Positions 21,186 to 30,869 of a stretch of DNA of 64,000 nucleotides are shown here, one piece after another. The position numbers and the translations under genes were made by a program. The notes beneath the pieces are model-generated. The model was not told where the DNA came from. It saw only the letters and a program-made list of their open reading frames with translations, and did no database searches. The stretch's first letter is position 1; each line of letters starts with the position of its first letter. Source of the DNA: Halomonas sp. Y3 (GTDB taxonomy: Bacteria; Pseudomonadota; Gammaproteobacteria; Pseudomonadales; Halomonadaceae); the NCBI RefSeq assembly GCF_024137965.1, contig NZ_CP099975.1:2046001-2110000 (forward strand), in the 5' to 3' direction.

Positions 21186-22112
21186 ATGGCCGCTGCGACT
21201 CCCATGCCGATGCTCCACAACCTGGGCTCCATCAACCTCGACCACGTCTACCGGGTGCCCCACCTGGTCACCCCCGGCGAGACCCTGGCCAGCCACGCCT
21301 ATGCGGTGGGGCTCGGCGGCAAGGGGGCCAATCAGTCCCTGGCCCTGGCCCGGGCGGGCGGGCGGGTCTGCCACTGGGGGCGGCTGGGTCGCCGGGACGC
21401 CTGGGCCCGGGACACCCTGGCGGACGCCGGCGTGGACGTCAGCCATGTCAGCCTGGTGGATGCCCCCAGCGGCCACGCCATCATCCAGGTGGACGATGCC
21501 GGCGAGAACGCCATCATCCTCTACCCCGGCGCCAACCACGGCTTCGATGGCGCCACCCTCGAGGCTCTGGTCGACACCGCCGCCCCCGGCGACTGGCTGC
21601 TGCTGCAGAACGAGTGCAACGGCCTGGCGGCGCTTTTGGCCCTGGCCGCCGAGCGACGGATCCGCGTCGCCTTCAACCCCGCCCCCATGACGGACGCCGT
21701 GGGGGAGCTGCCGCTCTCGGCCTGTCGCCTGCTCTTCGTCAACCGCACCGAGGCCGCCGGGCTCGCCGGCCTCCCGGTCGACTCCCCCTCGGACGCCCTC
21801 CTCGACGCCCTGGCCACCCGCCTGCCCGACTGCGAGCTGGTACTGACCCTGGGCGCCGAGGGCGCCTGGTATCAGGCCGGTGGCGAGCGCCGCCACCAGC
21901 CGGCCCTCAAGGTATCCGCCATGGACACCACCGGGGCCGGCGACACCTTTATCGGCTACTACCTGGCGGCGCTGCAGCGAGGGGCAACGGTGCCGGACTG
22001 CCTGGCGCAGGCCACCGTCGCCGCCGCCCTGGCCGTGCAGCGCCCCGGCGCCGCCGCCGGCATTCCCACCGCCGACGAGGTGGCAGACTTCCTCGGCAAG
22101 GAGTCCCCATGA
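21186..22112 (+). CDS. PfkB family sugar kinase, ribokinase-like
   Basis: 308 residues. PfkB signatures: GGKGANQSLALARAGG near residue 42 and TTGAGDTFIGYYLAAL, with the catalytic Asp, near residue 245. N-terminal LGSINLDHVYRVPHL resembles ribokinases. The start has GAGGAGG about 5 nt upstream. The next gene, a nucleoside hydrolase, overlaps it by 4 nt (ATGA), so phosphorylation of ribose released from nucleosides is the likely job (inference). Confidence 0.88.
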   Translation: MAAATPMPMLHNLGSINLDHVYRVPHLVTPGETLASHAYAVGLGGKGANQSLALARAGGRVCHWGRLGRRDAWARDTLADAGVDVSHVSLVDAPSGHAIIQVDDAGENAIILYPGANHGFDGATLEALVDTAAPGDWLLLQNECNGLAALLALAAERRIRVAFNPAPMTDAVGELPLSACRLLFVNRTEAAGLAGLPVDSPSDALLDALATRLPDCELVLTLGAEGAWYQAGGERRHQPALKVSAMDTTGAGDTFIGYYLAALQRGATVPDCLAQATVAAALAVQRPGAAAGIPTADEVADFLGKESP

Positions 22113-23053
22113 CCCATCCCATCATCTTCGATACCGACCCGGGCGTGGACGACGCCCAGGCCATCGCCATCGCCCTGCGCCACCCCGAGCTCGAACTGCT
22201 AGGCCTCACCACCACCTTCGGCAACGTCGACGTGGAGGTGGCCACCCGCAACGCCCTGCTGCTGGCCCAGCTGGCCGGGCGCGACGACGTGCCGGTGGCC
22301 CAGGGCGCCGCCGCCCCGCTCGCGAAGACACGCCTCCCCCCGCCGGCCCATATCCACGGAGGCAACGGCCTGGGGGATATCCCGCTGCCCGCCGTTACCG
22401 GCCGCCCCGATCCGCGCTGCGCGGCGCAGTTTATCGTCGAGACGGTGAACGCTCGCCCCGGGGAGGTGACCCTGGTGGCCGTCGGCCCCCTGGGCAACCT
22501 GGCCGGCGCCCTGCAGCTCGACCCCGGCATCGTCGAGCGGGTAAAGCGGGTGGTGGTGATGGGGGGCTCGATCCGCGAAGGGGGCAACGTCACCCCGGTG
22601 GCCGAGGCCAACATGTTCAACGACCCCCAGGCGGCGAGCCGAGTGCTGACCGCCGGCTGGCCGCTGACCCTGGTCGGGCTCGACGCCACCCACCGCTGCG
22701 TGCTCACACCGGCTCATATGGCCCGCATCGAGACCGGCCAGGGCGAGCTCGGGCGGGTACTGGCCGGCAGCTACGCCTTCTACCGGGACTTCTACCAGAC
22801 GTTTCTGGGCATCGACGGCTGCTGCCCCCACGACAGCTGCGCCCTGGCCTGGCTGCTCAGGCCCGATCTCTTCACCACCGCCCGGGGACACCTGAACGTG
22901 GTGACCGAGGGCGTGGCCGAGGGGCAGACCCTCTTCGCCCCCGAGGGGCGCGCCTACGCCCAGGAGCGCTGGTCGCACACGCCGCTGGCGGAGGCCTGCC
23001 TGGATGCCAACGGCGAAGCGGTGAGCGACTGGATCGCCGAGGTGCTCGGCTAG
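22109..23053 (+). CDS. Inosine/uridine-preferring nucleoside hydrolase
   Basis: 314 residues. Calcium-binding N-terminal motif DTDPGVDDAQA (Asp10, Asp14, Asp15) and the C-terminal HDSCALAWLL place it in the IU-nucleoside hydrolase (Rih) family, which splits ribonucleosides into base and ribose. AAGGAG precedes the ATG. It is translationally coupled to the ribokinase-like gene. Base specificity cannot be read from sequence. Confidence 0.92.
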   Translation: MTHPIIFDTDPGVDDAQAIAIALRHPELELLGLTTTFGNVDVEVATRNALLLAQLAGRDDVPVAQGAAAPLAKTRLPPPAHIHGGNGLGDIPLPAVTGRPDPRCAAQFIVETVNARPGEVTLVAVGPLGNLAGALQLDPGIVERVKRVVVMGGSIREGGNVTPVAEANMFNDPQAASRVLTAGWPLTLVGLDATHRCVLTPAHMARIETGQGELGRVLAGSYAFYRDFYQTFLGIDGCCPHDSCALAWLLRPDLFTTARGHLNVVTEGVAEGQTLFAPEGRAYAQERWSHTPLAEACLDANGEAVSDWIAEVLG

Positions 23054-23322
23054 CCGGTGCGGAAGTCGTCGGGGATGTGGGTCTCGATCACCTCCAGCTC
23101 CACATGGGTCACCCTGGCCTTCTCGGGCCCCCTCCAGAGCCACTCGCTGACCGCCTTCACCGCGTCGGGGCCGCCGCACAGCAGCACCTCGACGCGCCCG
23201 TCGGCCAGGTTCCGGGCATGGCCGGTAACGCCATGCTGCAACGCCTTCTCCTGGGTGGCGCGCCGGTACCAGACTCCCTGCACCTTGCCGGTCACTAGGG
23301 CCTTCACGCAGCACTGTTCCAT
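23050..23322 (-). CDS. acyP: Acylphosphatase
   Basis: 90 residues, the full size for this small enzyme that hydrolyses acyl phosphates. Active-site Arg20 lies in GKVQGVWYRRATQEKA and Asn38 in GHARNLADGRVEV, both as required. The gene converges on the nucleoside hydrolase with a 4-nt overlap. AGGAGGT precedes the start. Confidence 0.95.
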   Translation of the reverse strand: MEQCCVKALVTGKVQGVWYRRATQEKALQHGVTGHARNLADGRVEVLLCGGPDAVKAVSEWLWRGPEKARVTHVELEVIETHIPDDFRTG

Positions 23323-23476
23323 CTCACACCTCCTTTCGAATCGCGTTTTCCGCTAATCTTCTCCATAGCGACGGCGGGCCACAAGCCCTGACGACGCTCT
23401 GCTGCCCTACCGGGCAGTCGACAACGGCAATGCCAATAACCATGCCAACAACAATCCTCACGAGGGAGTCTACGCC

Positions 23477-24520
23477 ATGCCACTCTTCGCCCACCCCGAG
23501 TTCGACCACCACCGGCAGGTGCTCTTCGGCTGCGATGCCGAAAGCGGCCTCAAGGCCATTATCGCCATTCACGACACCACCCTGGGCCCCGCCCTCGGCG
23601 GACTGCGCGTCTACCCCTATGCCAGCGAGGAGGAGGCCCTCACCGATGTGCTGCGGCTCTCCCGAGGCATGAGCTACAAGTCGGCCATGGCCGGCCTCCC
23701 CCTGGGGGGCGGCAAGGCGGTGATCATCGCCGACCCGCGCACCGACAAGACCCCGGCCCTGCTGCACGCCATGGGTCGTCTGGTGGAATCCCTGGGCGGA
23801 CGCTACATCACCGCCGAGGACTCCGGCTCCAGCGAGGCGGACATGCAGGTGATCGCCGCGGAGACCGCCCATGTGGGCGGGCTGCGCCGGGCCTCGGGGG
23901 AGTCCGGCGACCCTTCTCCCTTTACCGCCTGGGGCGTGTTCTGCGCCCTGAAGAGCGCGGTGCGCCACGGCCTCGGTCGTCGCGACCTGGACGGGCTCAG
24001 GGGCGCCATCCAGGGCGTCGGCCATGTCGGCGCCCACCTGGCCCGCCACCTCCACGCGGCGGGCGCCCGGCTGGTGCTCACCGACGTCAACCGGGAGGCG
24101 CTTGCCCACCTGGCCGAGGAGCTCGGCGCCGAGGCGGTGGCCCCAGAAGCGATCTTCGACGCCGACGTGGATCTCTTCGCTCCCTGCGCCCTGGGCGCGG
24201 CGCTGACCGAGAGCGTCGTGGACCGCCTGAAGGCGAAGGTAGTGTGCGGTGCCGCCAACAACCAGCTGGCCGCGCCGGGGGTCGCCGAGCGCCTGATGGC
24301 GCGGGGGATTCTCTATACCCCGGACTATGTGGCCAACGCCGGCGGGGTGATCGAGATCGCCTGGCAGCGCCGGGAGGACTACGACCGGGCCGCGGTGATG
24401 GCCCATATCGAGGGGATCGGGGCCACCCTGGACGAGCTCTTCGCGCGCGCCGCCCGGGAAGAGCTCAGCCCGGCGACCATCGCCGACGCCATGGCTCGGG
24501 AGCGCTTCGGCCGACGCTGA
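23477..24520 (+). CDS. Leucine/valine dehydrogenase family (Glu/Leu/Phe/Val dehydrogenase)
   Basis: 347 residues. The family catalytic segment GMSYKSAMAGLPLGGGKAVI contains the two active-site Lys; the Rossmann motif is GVGHVGAHLA; and ANNQLA and TPDYVANAGGVI are typical of leucine dehydrogenases. These reversibly deaminate branched-chain amino acids with NAD. The start at 23477 has a GAGGGAG upstream. It is monocistronic, followed by a strong palindrome. Substrate preference among Leu, Val and Phe is not certain. Confidence 0.88.
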   Translation: MPLFAHPEFDHHRQVLFGCDAESGLKAIIAIHDTTLGPALGGLRVYPYASEEEALTDVLRLSRGMSYKSAMAGLPLGGGKAVIIADPRTDKTPALLHAMGRLVESLGGRYITAEDSGSSEADMQVIAAETAHVGGLRRASGESGDPSPFTAWGVFCALKSAVRHGLGRRDLDGLRGAIQGVGHVGAHLARHLHAAGARLVLTDVNREALAHLAEELGAEAVAPEAIFDADVDLFAPCALGAALTESVVDRLKAKVVCGAANNQLAAPGVAERLMARGILYTPDYVANAGGVIEIAWQRREDYDRAAVMAHIEGIGATLDELFARAAREELSPATIADAMARERFGRR

Positions 24521-24548
24521 CGCCACCGGGCAGCGCCCAGATGAAGGC

Positions 24549-24570
24549 AAGGCCGGCAGCTGCCGGCCTT
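24549..24570. terminator. Palindromic hairpin between convergent genes
   Basis: AAGGCCGGCAG followed directly by its reverse complement CTGCCGGCCTT: a perfect 22-bp palindrome in the gap between the amino-acid dehydrogenase and the BrkB gene. Probably a shared terminator. Confidence 0.6.
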
Positions 24571-24589
24571 CTCGATGCGGCCCGGGGCG

Positions 24590-25537
24590 TCAGGCGACGT
24601 CGCCGCGCTTGTCCAGCAGCTCACGCTTCACCACCACCGCGGTGTTGCGAGGGACCAGGGGGCGACCCCGCTCGATCAGGTGGCACCGGGTAAAAGCCGC
24701 CCCAAACAGGAGAATGAGGGACGAGTAGTAGACCCACAGTAGGATCATGACCACCGAGCCGGCGGCGCCGTAAGTGGAGGCGGTGGCGGTGTGGGAGAGA
24801 TAGATGGCGATGGCCGAGCGCCCCACCGCGAAGAGCAGCGCAGTGACCACGGCGCCCACCAGCACGTCTTTCCAGCCCAGCACCACGTCGGGCAGCACCT
24901 TGAAGATGGTGGCGAAGAGCGCGGCGATCACCGCCAGGGAGACCAGGAACTCGGCCGTGGTGGTGAGCAGGCCCACATAGGGCACCAGCTCGTCGGCGGC
25001 CTGCAGCATGGCTCTCACCATGACGCCGAAGATCAGCGATACCAGCAGGATAAAGCCGATAGAGAGCACCACGGTGAGCGACAGCAGGCGGTTCTTGATG
25101 AAGACCAGGGCGCTGTTGGCGCTGGGCCGGGCGGTCACGCCCCAGATGGTGTTGAGCGAGAACTGCATCTGGGCAAATACCGTGGTGGCACCCACCATCA
25201 GGGCCCCGAAGCCCAGCAGGGTGGGCAACAGGCCCGACTCCTCGATGCGCGAGCTGGCCACGGCCTGCTCGATGGCGGCCGCGGCATCGTGCCCCATGGT
25301 GTCCTGAAGCTGGGCGACGATCTGCCCCTGGGCGGCATCCTCGCCCATCACCAGGCCAATGACGGTGACGGCGATGATCATGGTGGGCGCCAGGGAGAAG
25401 AGCGTGTAGAAGGCGAGCGACCCGGCGTAGCTGAAGGCGTTGCGCTCCAGCCAGAGCCGAATGGCGCCCTGGGTAACATGCCACCAGAAACGCAGCGCGG
25501 CCACGATACCTGCCGGTGATAGCTGCTTCAGACCCAT
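24590..25537 (-). CDS. YihY/BrkB family inner-membrane protein
   Basis: 315 residues with about six transmembrane helices. The family hallmark near residue 35 is AFSYAGSLAFYTLFSLAPTMIIAV, and the C-terminal YGAAGSVVMILLWVYYSSLILLFGAAF is also typical. The historical name, virulence factor or RNase BN, is not supported; the role is unknown, perhaps transport or envelope-related. It ends in a charged tail. Divergent from nadM. Confidence 0.93.
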   Translation of the reverse strand: MGLKQLSPAGIVAALRFWWHVTQGAIRLWLERNAFSYAGSLAFYTLFSLAPTMIIAVTVIGLVMGEDAAQGQIVAQLQDTMGHDAAAAIEQAVASSRIEESGLLPTLLGFGALMVGATTVFAQMQFSLNTIWGVTARPSANSALVFIKNRLLSLTVVLSIGFILLVSLIFGVMVRAMLQAADELVPYVGLLTTTAEFLVSLAVIAALFATIFKVLPDVVLGWKDVLVGAVVTALLFAVGRSAIAIYLSHTATASTYGAAGSVVMILLWVYYSSLILLFGAAFTRCHLIERGRPLVPRNTAVVVKRELLDKRGDVA

Positions 25538-25620
25538 CTCTTACTCCCCCGCATCCCTGTGTTTGGCACAGGATACCCGAAGGGGCCCGAGGCGTCTTGT
25601 CGCCCCCCCGCCCAGCGGCG

Positions 25621-25649
25621 TTGCAAGCCTCCGCAGGCCTTACCATAAT
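25621..25649 (+). promoter_or_regulatory. Probable sigma-70 promoter of the NadM-Nudix gene
   Basis: TTGCAA (25621-25626) and CATAAT (25644-25649) are separated by 17 bp, the optimal spacing. The expected start is about 25656, giving a leader of about 23 nt. Confidence 0.6.
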
Positions 25650-25678
25650 GGGCCCGCCACTCACCTGCCGGTCTTTAC

Positions 25679-26773
25679 ATGAGCCCCTGCCCGGACGCCC
25701 ACGACGACAGCTACGACTTCGACTGCCTGGTCTTCATCGGCCGCTTCCAGCCGCCGCACCTGGGCCATCTGGCGGTGATCCACGAGGCGCTCAAGCGAGC
25801 GCGCCAGGTGATTGTCCTGGTGGGCTCCTCCTGGCAGGCTCGCTCCCTGCGCAACCCCTGGCGCTTCGACGAGCGACGCGCCATGCTGCGCAGCGCCTTC
25901 GACGACGACGAGAACGCCCGGCTCGCCGTGGTGCCGCTCCTCGACGCCCTCTACAACAACGACGTCTGGGTGCGCGACGTACAGCGCAAGGTGCGTGATA
26001 TCGCCAGCCCCCATACGGCGCGCCTGCCGCGCATCGGTCTGATCGGGGCGAGCCGCGGACAGTCGAGCTACTACCTGTCACTCTTTCCCCAGTGGGAGTC
26101 GGTGAGCGTGCCCCTGGTGGAGGGCATCTCGGCGAGCCAGATCCGTGAGCGGCTGTTCCGCTCCGCCTCCTCCGCCGAGGACTACCTGACCACCGGTGCC
26201 GCCCACGACCTGCCCCCCGGCGTGGTGGACTCGGTGCAGGAGTTCTGCGCCGGCGACCACTACCGCCAGCTGATCGAGGAGCAGCGGCTGCTGGACCAGT
26301 ACCGCAGCGCCTGGGCCCAGGCGCCCTACCCGCCCATCTTCGTGACGGTCAATGCGGTGGTGGTGCAGTCAGGGCATGTGCTGCTGGTGCGCCGCACGGC
26401 GGCACCGGGCAAGGGGCTGCTGGCGCTGCCGGGCGGTTTCATCAACTCCCATGAGCGCCTGCTGGACGCCTGCCTGCGGGAGCTGCGCGAACGGGTGCGC
26501 CTGAAGGTGCCGGAGCCTGTGCTCAAGGGCTCCATGCGCGGCCAGCGGCTCTTCGACGAACCTCACCGCAGCTGGCGGGGCCGCACCCTGGCGGAGGCCT
26601 TCTACTTCGCCCTGACCCCTGACCAGCAGCTGCCTCGTCTCAAGCCGGTCAAGGGCGGCGACCACGCTCGCTGGGTGGCCTTGGCGGACCTGGACCCGGA
26701 GGCGCTCTTCGAGGACCACTTCTTCATCATTCAAGACTTCCTGGGACTGCCCGCCGACTTCGGCGGGCAGTGA
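25679..26773 (+). CDS. Bifunctional NMN adenylyltransferase / Nudix hydrolase
   Basis: 364 residues in two domains. The N-terminal NadM-type nucleotidyltransferase has [11 protein letters not shown] (HxGH) and [10 protein letters not shown]. The C-terminal Nudix domain starts near residue 225 ([19 protein letters not shown]). Such fusions make NAD from NMN and hydrolyse ADP-ribose-type substrates. The Nudix box is GX5EX7REL but then reads RERVRL, so one of the usual tandem Glu residues and the later Gly are replaced. Hydrolase activity may be weakened or altered. Confidence 0.92.
   Translation: MSPCPDAHDDSYDFDCLVFIGRFQPPHLGHLAVIHEALKRARQVIVLVGSSWQARSLRNPWRFDERRAMLRSAFDDDENARLAVVPLLDALYNNDVWVRDVQRKVRDIASPHTARLPRIGLIGASRGQSSYYLSLFPQWESVSVPLVEGISASQIRERLFRSASSAEDYLTTGAAHDLPPGVVDSVQEFCAGDHYRQLIEEQRLLDQYRSAWAQAPYPPIFVTVNAVVVQSGHVLLVRRTAAPGKGLLALPGGFINSHERLLDACLRELRERVRLKVPEPVLKGSMRGQRLFDEPHRSWRGRTLAEAFYFALTPDQQLPRLKPVKGGDHARWVALADLDPEALFEDHFFIIQDFLGLPADFGGQ
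26747..26770 (+). terminator. Hairpin overlapping the 3' end of the NadM gene
   Basis: CTGCCCGCCGA (26747-26757) and TCGGCGGGCAG (26760-26770) form an 11-bp perfect stem with a 2-nt centre. It lies inside the last codons before the convergent HypT-like gene. No T-run follows. Confidence 0.45.
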
Positions 26774-26788
26774 GCCCGCCCCCGGCGC

Positions 26789-27706
26789 CTACCCTTGAAG
26801 GAAGTCGCGGGGGAGCTTCTGCATCTGCCGCCAGAGCTTCTCGACGCCGGGCTTGTGCACCAGGGAGCAGCGGTAGAGACGGATCTCCAGGGGCACGTCC
26901 CACTCCTCGCCTCCGGCCCGCACCAGGCGGCCGTTCTTGAGCTCCTCGCGGATGCAGAAGTCGGGAATCCAGGCCATGCCGATGCCCTGCAGCACCATCC
27001 CCTTGAGCCCCTCGGCCATGGCGGTCTCGTAGACGGTGCGCAGCCGCAGGCGCAGGGCGTCGTTCTTGAGCAGCATGCGCACGCTGCTGCCCAGGAAGGC
27101 ACCCTGGGTGTAGGCGAGGTAGGGAATCGACTCCTTGCCGTCCAGCGGGAAGCGCGGCTCTCCCGCCTCGTCCGGCAGACTCACCGGCAGCATCTTCACC
27201 TGGCCGATGGAGAAGGAGGGAAAGACCTCGGGGTCCAGCTGCATGCTGGCATAGGGGTCGTAGTAGGCGAGCATCAGGTCGCACTTGCCCTCCCGAAGCA
27301 CGTGGATCGCCTCCCCCACGTTCATGGCCACCAGGCGGGTGGGCAGCTCGCCGATCCCCTGCTGCAGGCGGGAGATCCAGGGGGGAAAGAAGCTCAGCGC
27401 CAGGGAGTGGGCGGCGACGATGTCCAGCGCCTCGTTGGCGATGGCCAGGCCCCGCAGGTGCCCCAGGCTCTCGTTGAGCTGCTCCACCAGGTTCCGGGCG
27501 GTGACCAGAAAGAGCTGCCCTTCGGGCGTCAGGTCCACCGGCGTGGTGGAACGGTCCACCAGGGTGGCGCCTACCGCCTGCTCCAGGGCCCGGATACGCC
27601 GGCTGAAGGCGGGCTGGGTTACATGGCGCTGCCGCGCCGAGGCGGAAAAGCTGCGGGTATTGGCCAGGGCGACGAAGTCTTCCAGCCATTTGGTCTCGAG
27701 GTTCAC
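26789..27706 (-). CDS. LysR family regulator, HypT/YjiE-like
   Basis: 305 residues. The winged HTH is at the N-terminus (NLETKWLEDFVALANTRSFS then TQPAFSRRIRALEQAVG), followed by a substrate-binding domain. The N-terminus, the IVAAHSLALSFFPPWIS region and GIGMAWIPDFCIREEL closely resemble E. coli HypT (YjiE), the hypochlorite-responsive activator. Orthology is inferred from recalled similarity. It lies 64 nt downstream of cardiolipin synthase on the same strand. Confidence 0.85.
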   Translation of the reverse strand: MNLETKWLEDFVALANTRSFSASARQRHVTQPAFSRRIRALEQAVGATLVDRSTTPVDLTPEGQLFLVTARNLVEQLNESLGHLRGLAIANEALDIVAAHSLALSFFPPWISRLQQGIGELPTRLVAMNVGEAIHVLREGKCDLMLAYYDPYASMQLDPEVFPSFSIGQVKMLPVSLPDEAGEPRFPLDGKESIPYLAYTQGAFLGSSVRMLLKNDALRLRLRTVYETAMAEGLKGMVLQGIGMAWIPDFCIREELKNGRLVRAGGEEWDVPLEIRLYRCSLVHKPGVEKLWRQMQKLPRDFLQG

Positions 27707-27770
27707 GGGGTCTCCCGATCCGCGGATGGCAGCAGGGCCGAGCTCTCGGCCATCGTGAAAGCGTAATGTA

Positions 27771-29189
27771 TCACTGGATGGGAGACAGGAGATAGGCGGC
27801 CCGCGAAACCAGCTTGCGCCACAGCGGCCGCGAGGTGATCTCGTCGAGGTTGACGCGCCGACAGTTGGCGAAGTCCTTCTCCAGCATCAGCCGCACCTGG
27901 GCGGCGAAGTGGCGATCCGGCAGGAAGGCGGTGATCTCGAAGTTGAGACGGAAGGAGCGGTTGTCGAGGTTGACGGTGCCGACACTGGCCGCCGAATCGT
28001 CGATCAGCATCACCTTCTGGTGCAGGAAGCCCGGCTGGTAGCGGTAGACCTTGACTCCGGCCCTGAGCATGTCGGGCAGGAAGGAGAAGGCCGACAGGAA
28101 CACCAGCAGGTGATCGGGGTGCTCCGGGATCATGATGCGCACGTCCACCCCGCGCATGGCGGCCAGGCGCAGGGCGTCCTGGACGCCCTGGTCGGGCACG
28201 AAGTAGGGACTGGTCACCCAGAAGCGCTCCCGAGCGCTGTGGATGGCGTGCTGCACCAGCAGGCCGGCGGTGTCCTGGCGATCCGCCGGCCCCGAGGGCA
28301 CGATCACGACCTTGTGACACTCGTGGCAGCTGACCTGAGGCGTCCAGGTTAGGGTGATCACCTCCCCGGTGGCCCAGTGCCAGTCCTCCCAGAAGGCCTC
28401 CTGCAGACCCAGCACGCTGGGGCCGGTGAGCTTCAGGTGGGTATCGCGCCAGGCCCCGTGGCGAGGATGCTGGCCCAGGTACTCCACGCCGACGTTGAAG
28501 CCACCGACCCACCCCTCGCGGCCATCCACGACCAGCACCTTGCGATGGTTGCGGAAGTTGAGCTGGAAGCGGTGACGAAATCCGCGCGAGGAGCGGAAGG
28601 CGCTCACCTCCACGCCGCTGCTGGCCAGGTCGCGCAGGTAGCCCTCGTTGAGCTTGTGGCTGCCCACCTCGTCATAGAGGAAGTAGACCCGCACCCCGCG
28701 ATCGGCCACTCGCTGCAGCCGCTGCTTGAGCTCAATGCCCAGGGCATCATTGCGCACGATGAAGAACTGGATCAGCACATACTCATCGGCGCGCTCGATG
28801 CCGTCGAAGAGGCTCTCGAAGGTGGCCTCGCCGTCCACCAGCAGCTCGGCCCGGTTGCCGCTGGTCATCGGCATCTGGGCCAGCTGCTCCACGGCGCGCA
28901 CGTCCGGGTCGCGGGTCTCGGCCACGAAGGGCTCCAGGGGCTCGCGATAGCGAGCCAGCACCCGGCGCAGCACGCTGTCGCGCTCGCCGCGGGCCGACAC
29001 ATAGCCGTAGAAGCGCGGCTGCCCGAAGATCCAGTAGGCGGGCACCGCCACATAGGGCAGCGTGATCAGGGAGAGGATCCAGGCGATGGCACCCTGGGAG
29101 GTACGGCTGGAGAGCAGTGCGAGGACCGCCGACAGGATGCCCAGCAGGTGCACCATAAAGATCGCCAGTCCGAACAGCCAGGATGTCAT
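27771..29189 (-). CDS. cls: Cardiolipin synthase (phospholipase D family)
   Basis: 472 residues. Two N-terminal transmembrane segments, then two phospholipase D HKD motifs: NHRKVLVVDGREGWVGG and HQKVMLIDDSAASVGTVNLDNRS. It condenses phosphatidylglycerols to cardiolipin at the inner membrane; the length fits ClsA. An insert holds a Cys/His cluster (VSCHECHKVV) that could bind metal. Monocistronic or with the HypT-like gene. Confidence 0.95.
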   Translation of the reverse strand: MTSWLFGLAIFMVHLLGILSAVLALLSSRTSQGAIAWILSLITLPYVAVPAYWIFGQPRFYGYVSARGERDSVLRRVLARYREPLEPFVAETRDPDVRAVEQLAQMPMTSGNRAELLVDGEATFESLFDGIERADEYVLIQFFIVRNDALGIELKQRLQRVADRGVRVYFLYDEVGSHKLNEGYLRDLASSGVEVSAFRSSRGFRHRFQLNFRNHRKVLVVDGREGWVGGFNVGVEYLGQHPRHGAWRDTHLKLTGPSVLGLQEAFWEDWHWATGEVITLTWTPQVSCHECHKVVIVPSGPADRQDTAGLLVQHAIHSARERFWVTSPYFVPDQGVQDALRLAAMRGVDVRIMIPEHPDHLLVFLSAFSFLPDMLRAGVKVYRYQPGFLHQKVMLIDDSAASVGTVNLDNRSFRLNFEITAFLPDRHFAAQVRLMLEKDFANCRRVNLDEITSRPLWRKLVSRAAYLLSPIQ

Positions 29190-29283
29190 GGGCTCTCCCT
29201 GAAAAAACAGTGTTCTACAGCATACCCAAACGGCAGCGGCCCCGCCAGATGGCGGGGCCGCGGTGGCACCTGAAGCGACAGGA

Positions 29284-30789
29284 TCACGCCCGCTCGGCGA
29301 TGATCTCCTTCCACTTGGCGGGGCCGGTCTGGTGTACCGAGGTGCCCTGGCTGTCCACGGCCACGGTCACCGGCATGTCCTCCACCTCGAACTCGTAGAT
29401 GGCCTCCATGCCCAGGTCCTCGAAGCCCACCACGCGGGACTTCTTGATCGCCTGGGCCACCAGGTAGGCGGAGCCGCCCACGGCCATCAGGTAGACCGCC
29501 TTGTTGTCGCGGATCGCCTCGATGGCGGCCGGGCCGCGCTCGGCCTTGCCCACCATGCCCAGCAGGCCGGTCTCTTCCAGCATGGTGCGGGTGAACTTGT
29601 CCATGCGGGTGGCGGTGGTGGGACCGGCCGGGCCGACCACTTCATCGCCCACCGGGTCCACCGGACCCACGTAGTAGATGAAGCGACCCTTCATGTCGAC
29701 GGGCAGCGGTTCGCCCTTGGCGATCATGTCCACCATGCGCTTGTGGGCGGCGTCGCGGCCGGTCAGCAGCTTGCCGTTGAGCAGCAGGGTGTCGCCGGGC
29801 TGCCAGGTCTGGACCTCTTCCGGGGTCACGCTGTCGAGGTTGACACGCTTGACGTTATCCCCCGCCTCGCGGGTGATCTCCGGCCAGTCCTCCAGCTTCG
29901 GCGCCGGCAGCGCGGCGGGGCCGGAGCCGTCCAGGGTGAAGTGGGCGTGGCGGGTAGCGGCACAGTTGGGAATGATGGCCACCGGCTTGTTGGCCGCGTG
30001 GGTCGGGTAGTCCCTGACCTTGATGTCGAGCACCGTGGTCAGCCCGCCCAGGCCCTGGGCGCCGATACCGCTCTTGTTGACCTTGTCGAAGAGCTCCAGA
30101 CGCAGCTCCTCGGCGCGGTTGGAGGCGCCACGGGCCTGCAGCTCCTGGATATCGATGGGATCCAGCAGCGCCTCCTTGGCGATCTCCATGGCCTTCTCGG
30201 CGGTGCCGCCGATGCCGATGCCCAGCATGCCGGGCGGACACCAGCCGGCGCCCATCTTGGGCAGCTGCTCCATGACCCAGTCGACCACGTTGTCGGAGGG
30301 GTTGAGCATGGCGAACTTGGACTTCGCCTCGCTGCCGCCCCCCTTGGCGGCCACGTGGACCTCCACGGTGTCGCCGGGGACGATCTTGTGGTGGATGATC
30401 GCCGGAGTATTGTCGCCGGTGTTCTTGCGGGCGCCGTCCGGGTCGGCCAGCACCGAGGCGCGCAGCACATTGTCGGGCAGCGCGTAGGCGCGACGCACGC
30501 CCTCGTTGACCATGTCATCCAGGCTCATCTCAGCGTCCCAGCGCACGTTCATGCCCACGTGCAGGAAGACGGTCACGATGCCGGTGTCCTGGCAGATCGG
30601 ACGATGGCCCATGGCGCACATGCGTGAGTTGATCAGGATCTGGGCAATGGCGTCCTTCGCCGCCGGGTTCTCCTCGCGCTCGTAGGCCTGAGCCATGGCG
30701 TCGATGAAGTCCTTCGGGTGGTAGTAGGAGATGTACTGCAGCGCATCGGCGACGCTCTGAATCAGATCGTCCTGACGAATCACGGTCAT
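29284..30789 (-). CDS. Class I fumarate hydratase (iron-sulfur, FumA/B type)
   Basis: 501 residues. Class I fumarases use an oxygen-sensitive [4Fe-4S] cluster to hydrate fumarate in the TCA cycle. Typical sequences are seen: CQDTGIVTVFLHVG, GSEAKSKFAMLNPSDN, NCAATRHAHF and the C-terminal VAVDSQGTSVHQTGP, with cluster Cys in the first two Cys motifs. ATG 30789 is preferred over ATG 30819 because an AAGGAG lies about 10 nt upstream. A palindrome-rich promoter region lies upstream. Confidence 0.95.
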   Translation of the reverse strand: MTVIRQDDLIQSVADALQYISYYHPKDFIDAMAQAYEREENPAAKDAIAQILINSRMCAMGHRPICQDTGIVTVFLHVGMNVRWDAEMSLDDMVNEGVRRAYALPDNVLRASVLADPDGARKNTGDNTPAIIHHKIVPGDTVEVHVAAKGGGSEAKSKFAMLNPSDNVVDWVMEQLPKMGAGWCPPGMLGIGIGGTAEKAMEIAKEALLDPIDIQELQARGASNRAEELRLELFDKVNKSGIGAQGLGGLTTVLDIKVRDYPTHAANKPVAIIPNCAATRHAHFTLDGSGPAALPAPKLEDWPEITREAGDNVKRVNLDSVTPEEVQTWQPGDTLLLNGKLLTGRDAAHKRMVDMIAKGEPLPVDMKGRFIYYVGPVDPVGDEVVGPAGPTTATRMDKFTRTMLEETGLLGMVGKAERGPAAIEAIRDNKAVYLMAVGGSAYLVAQAIKKSRVVGFEDLGMEAIYEFEVEDMPVTVAVDSQGTSVHQTGPAKWKEIIAERA

Positions 30790-30869
30790 GGGCAAGGAAC
30801 TCCTTGGCGTTATCGGCATGCCCGCTCTCGGATGGCAGCCTGGCTGCCCGGCGGGCTCGAGCGGGCTGG

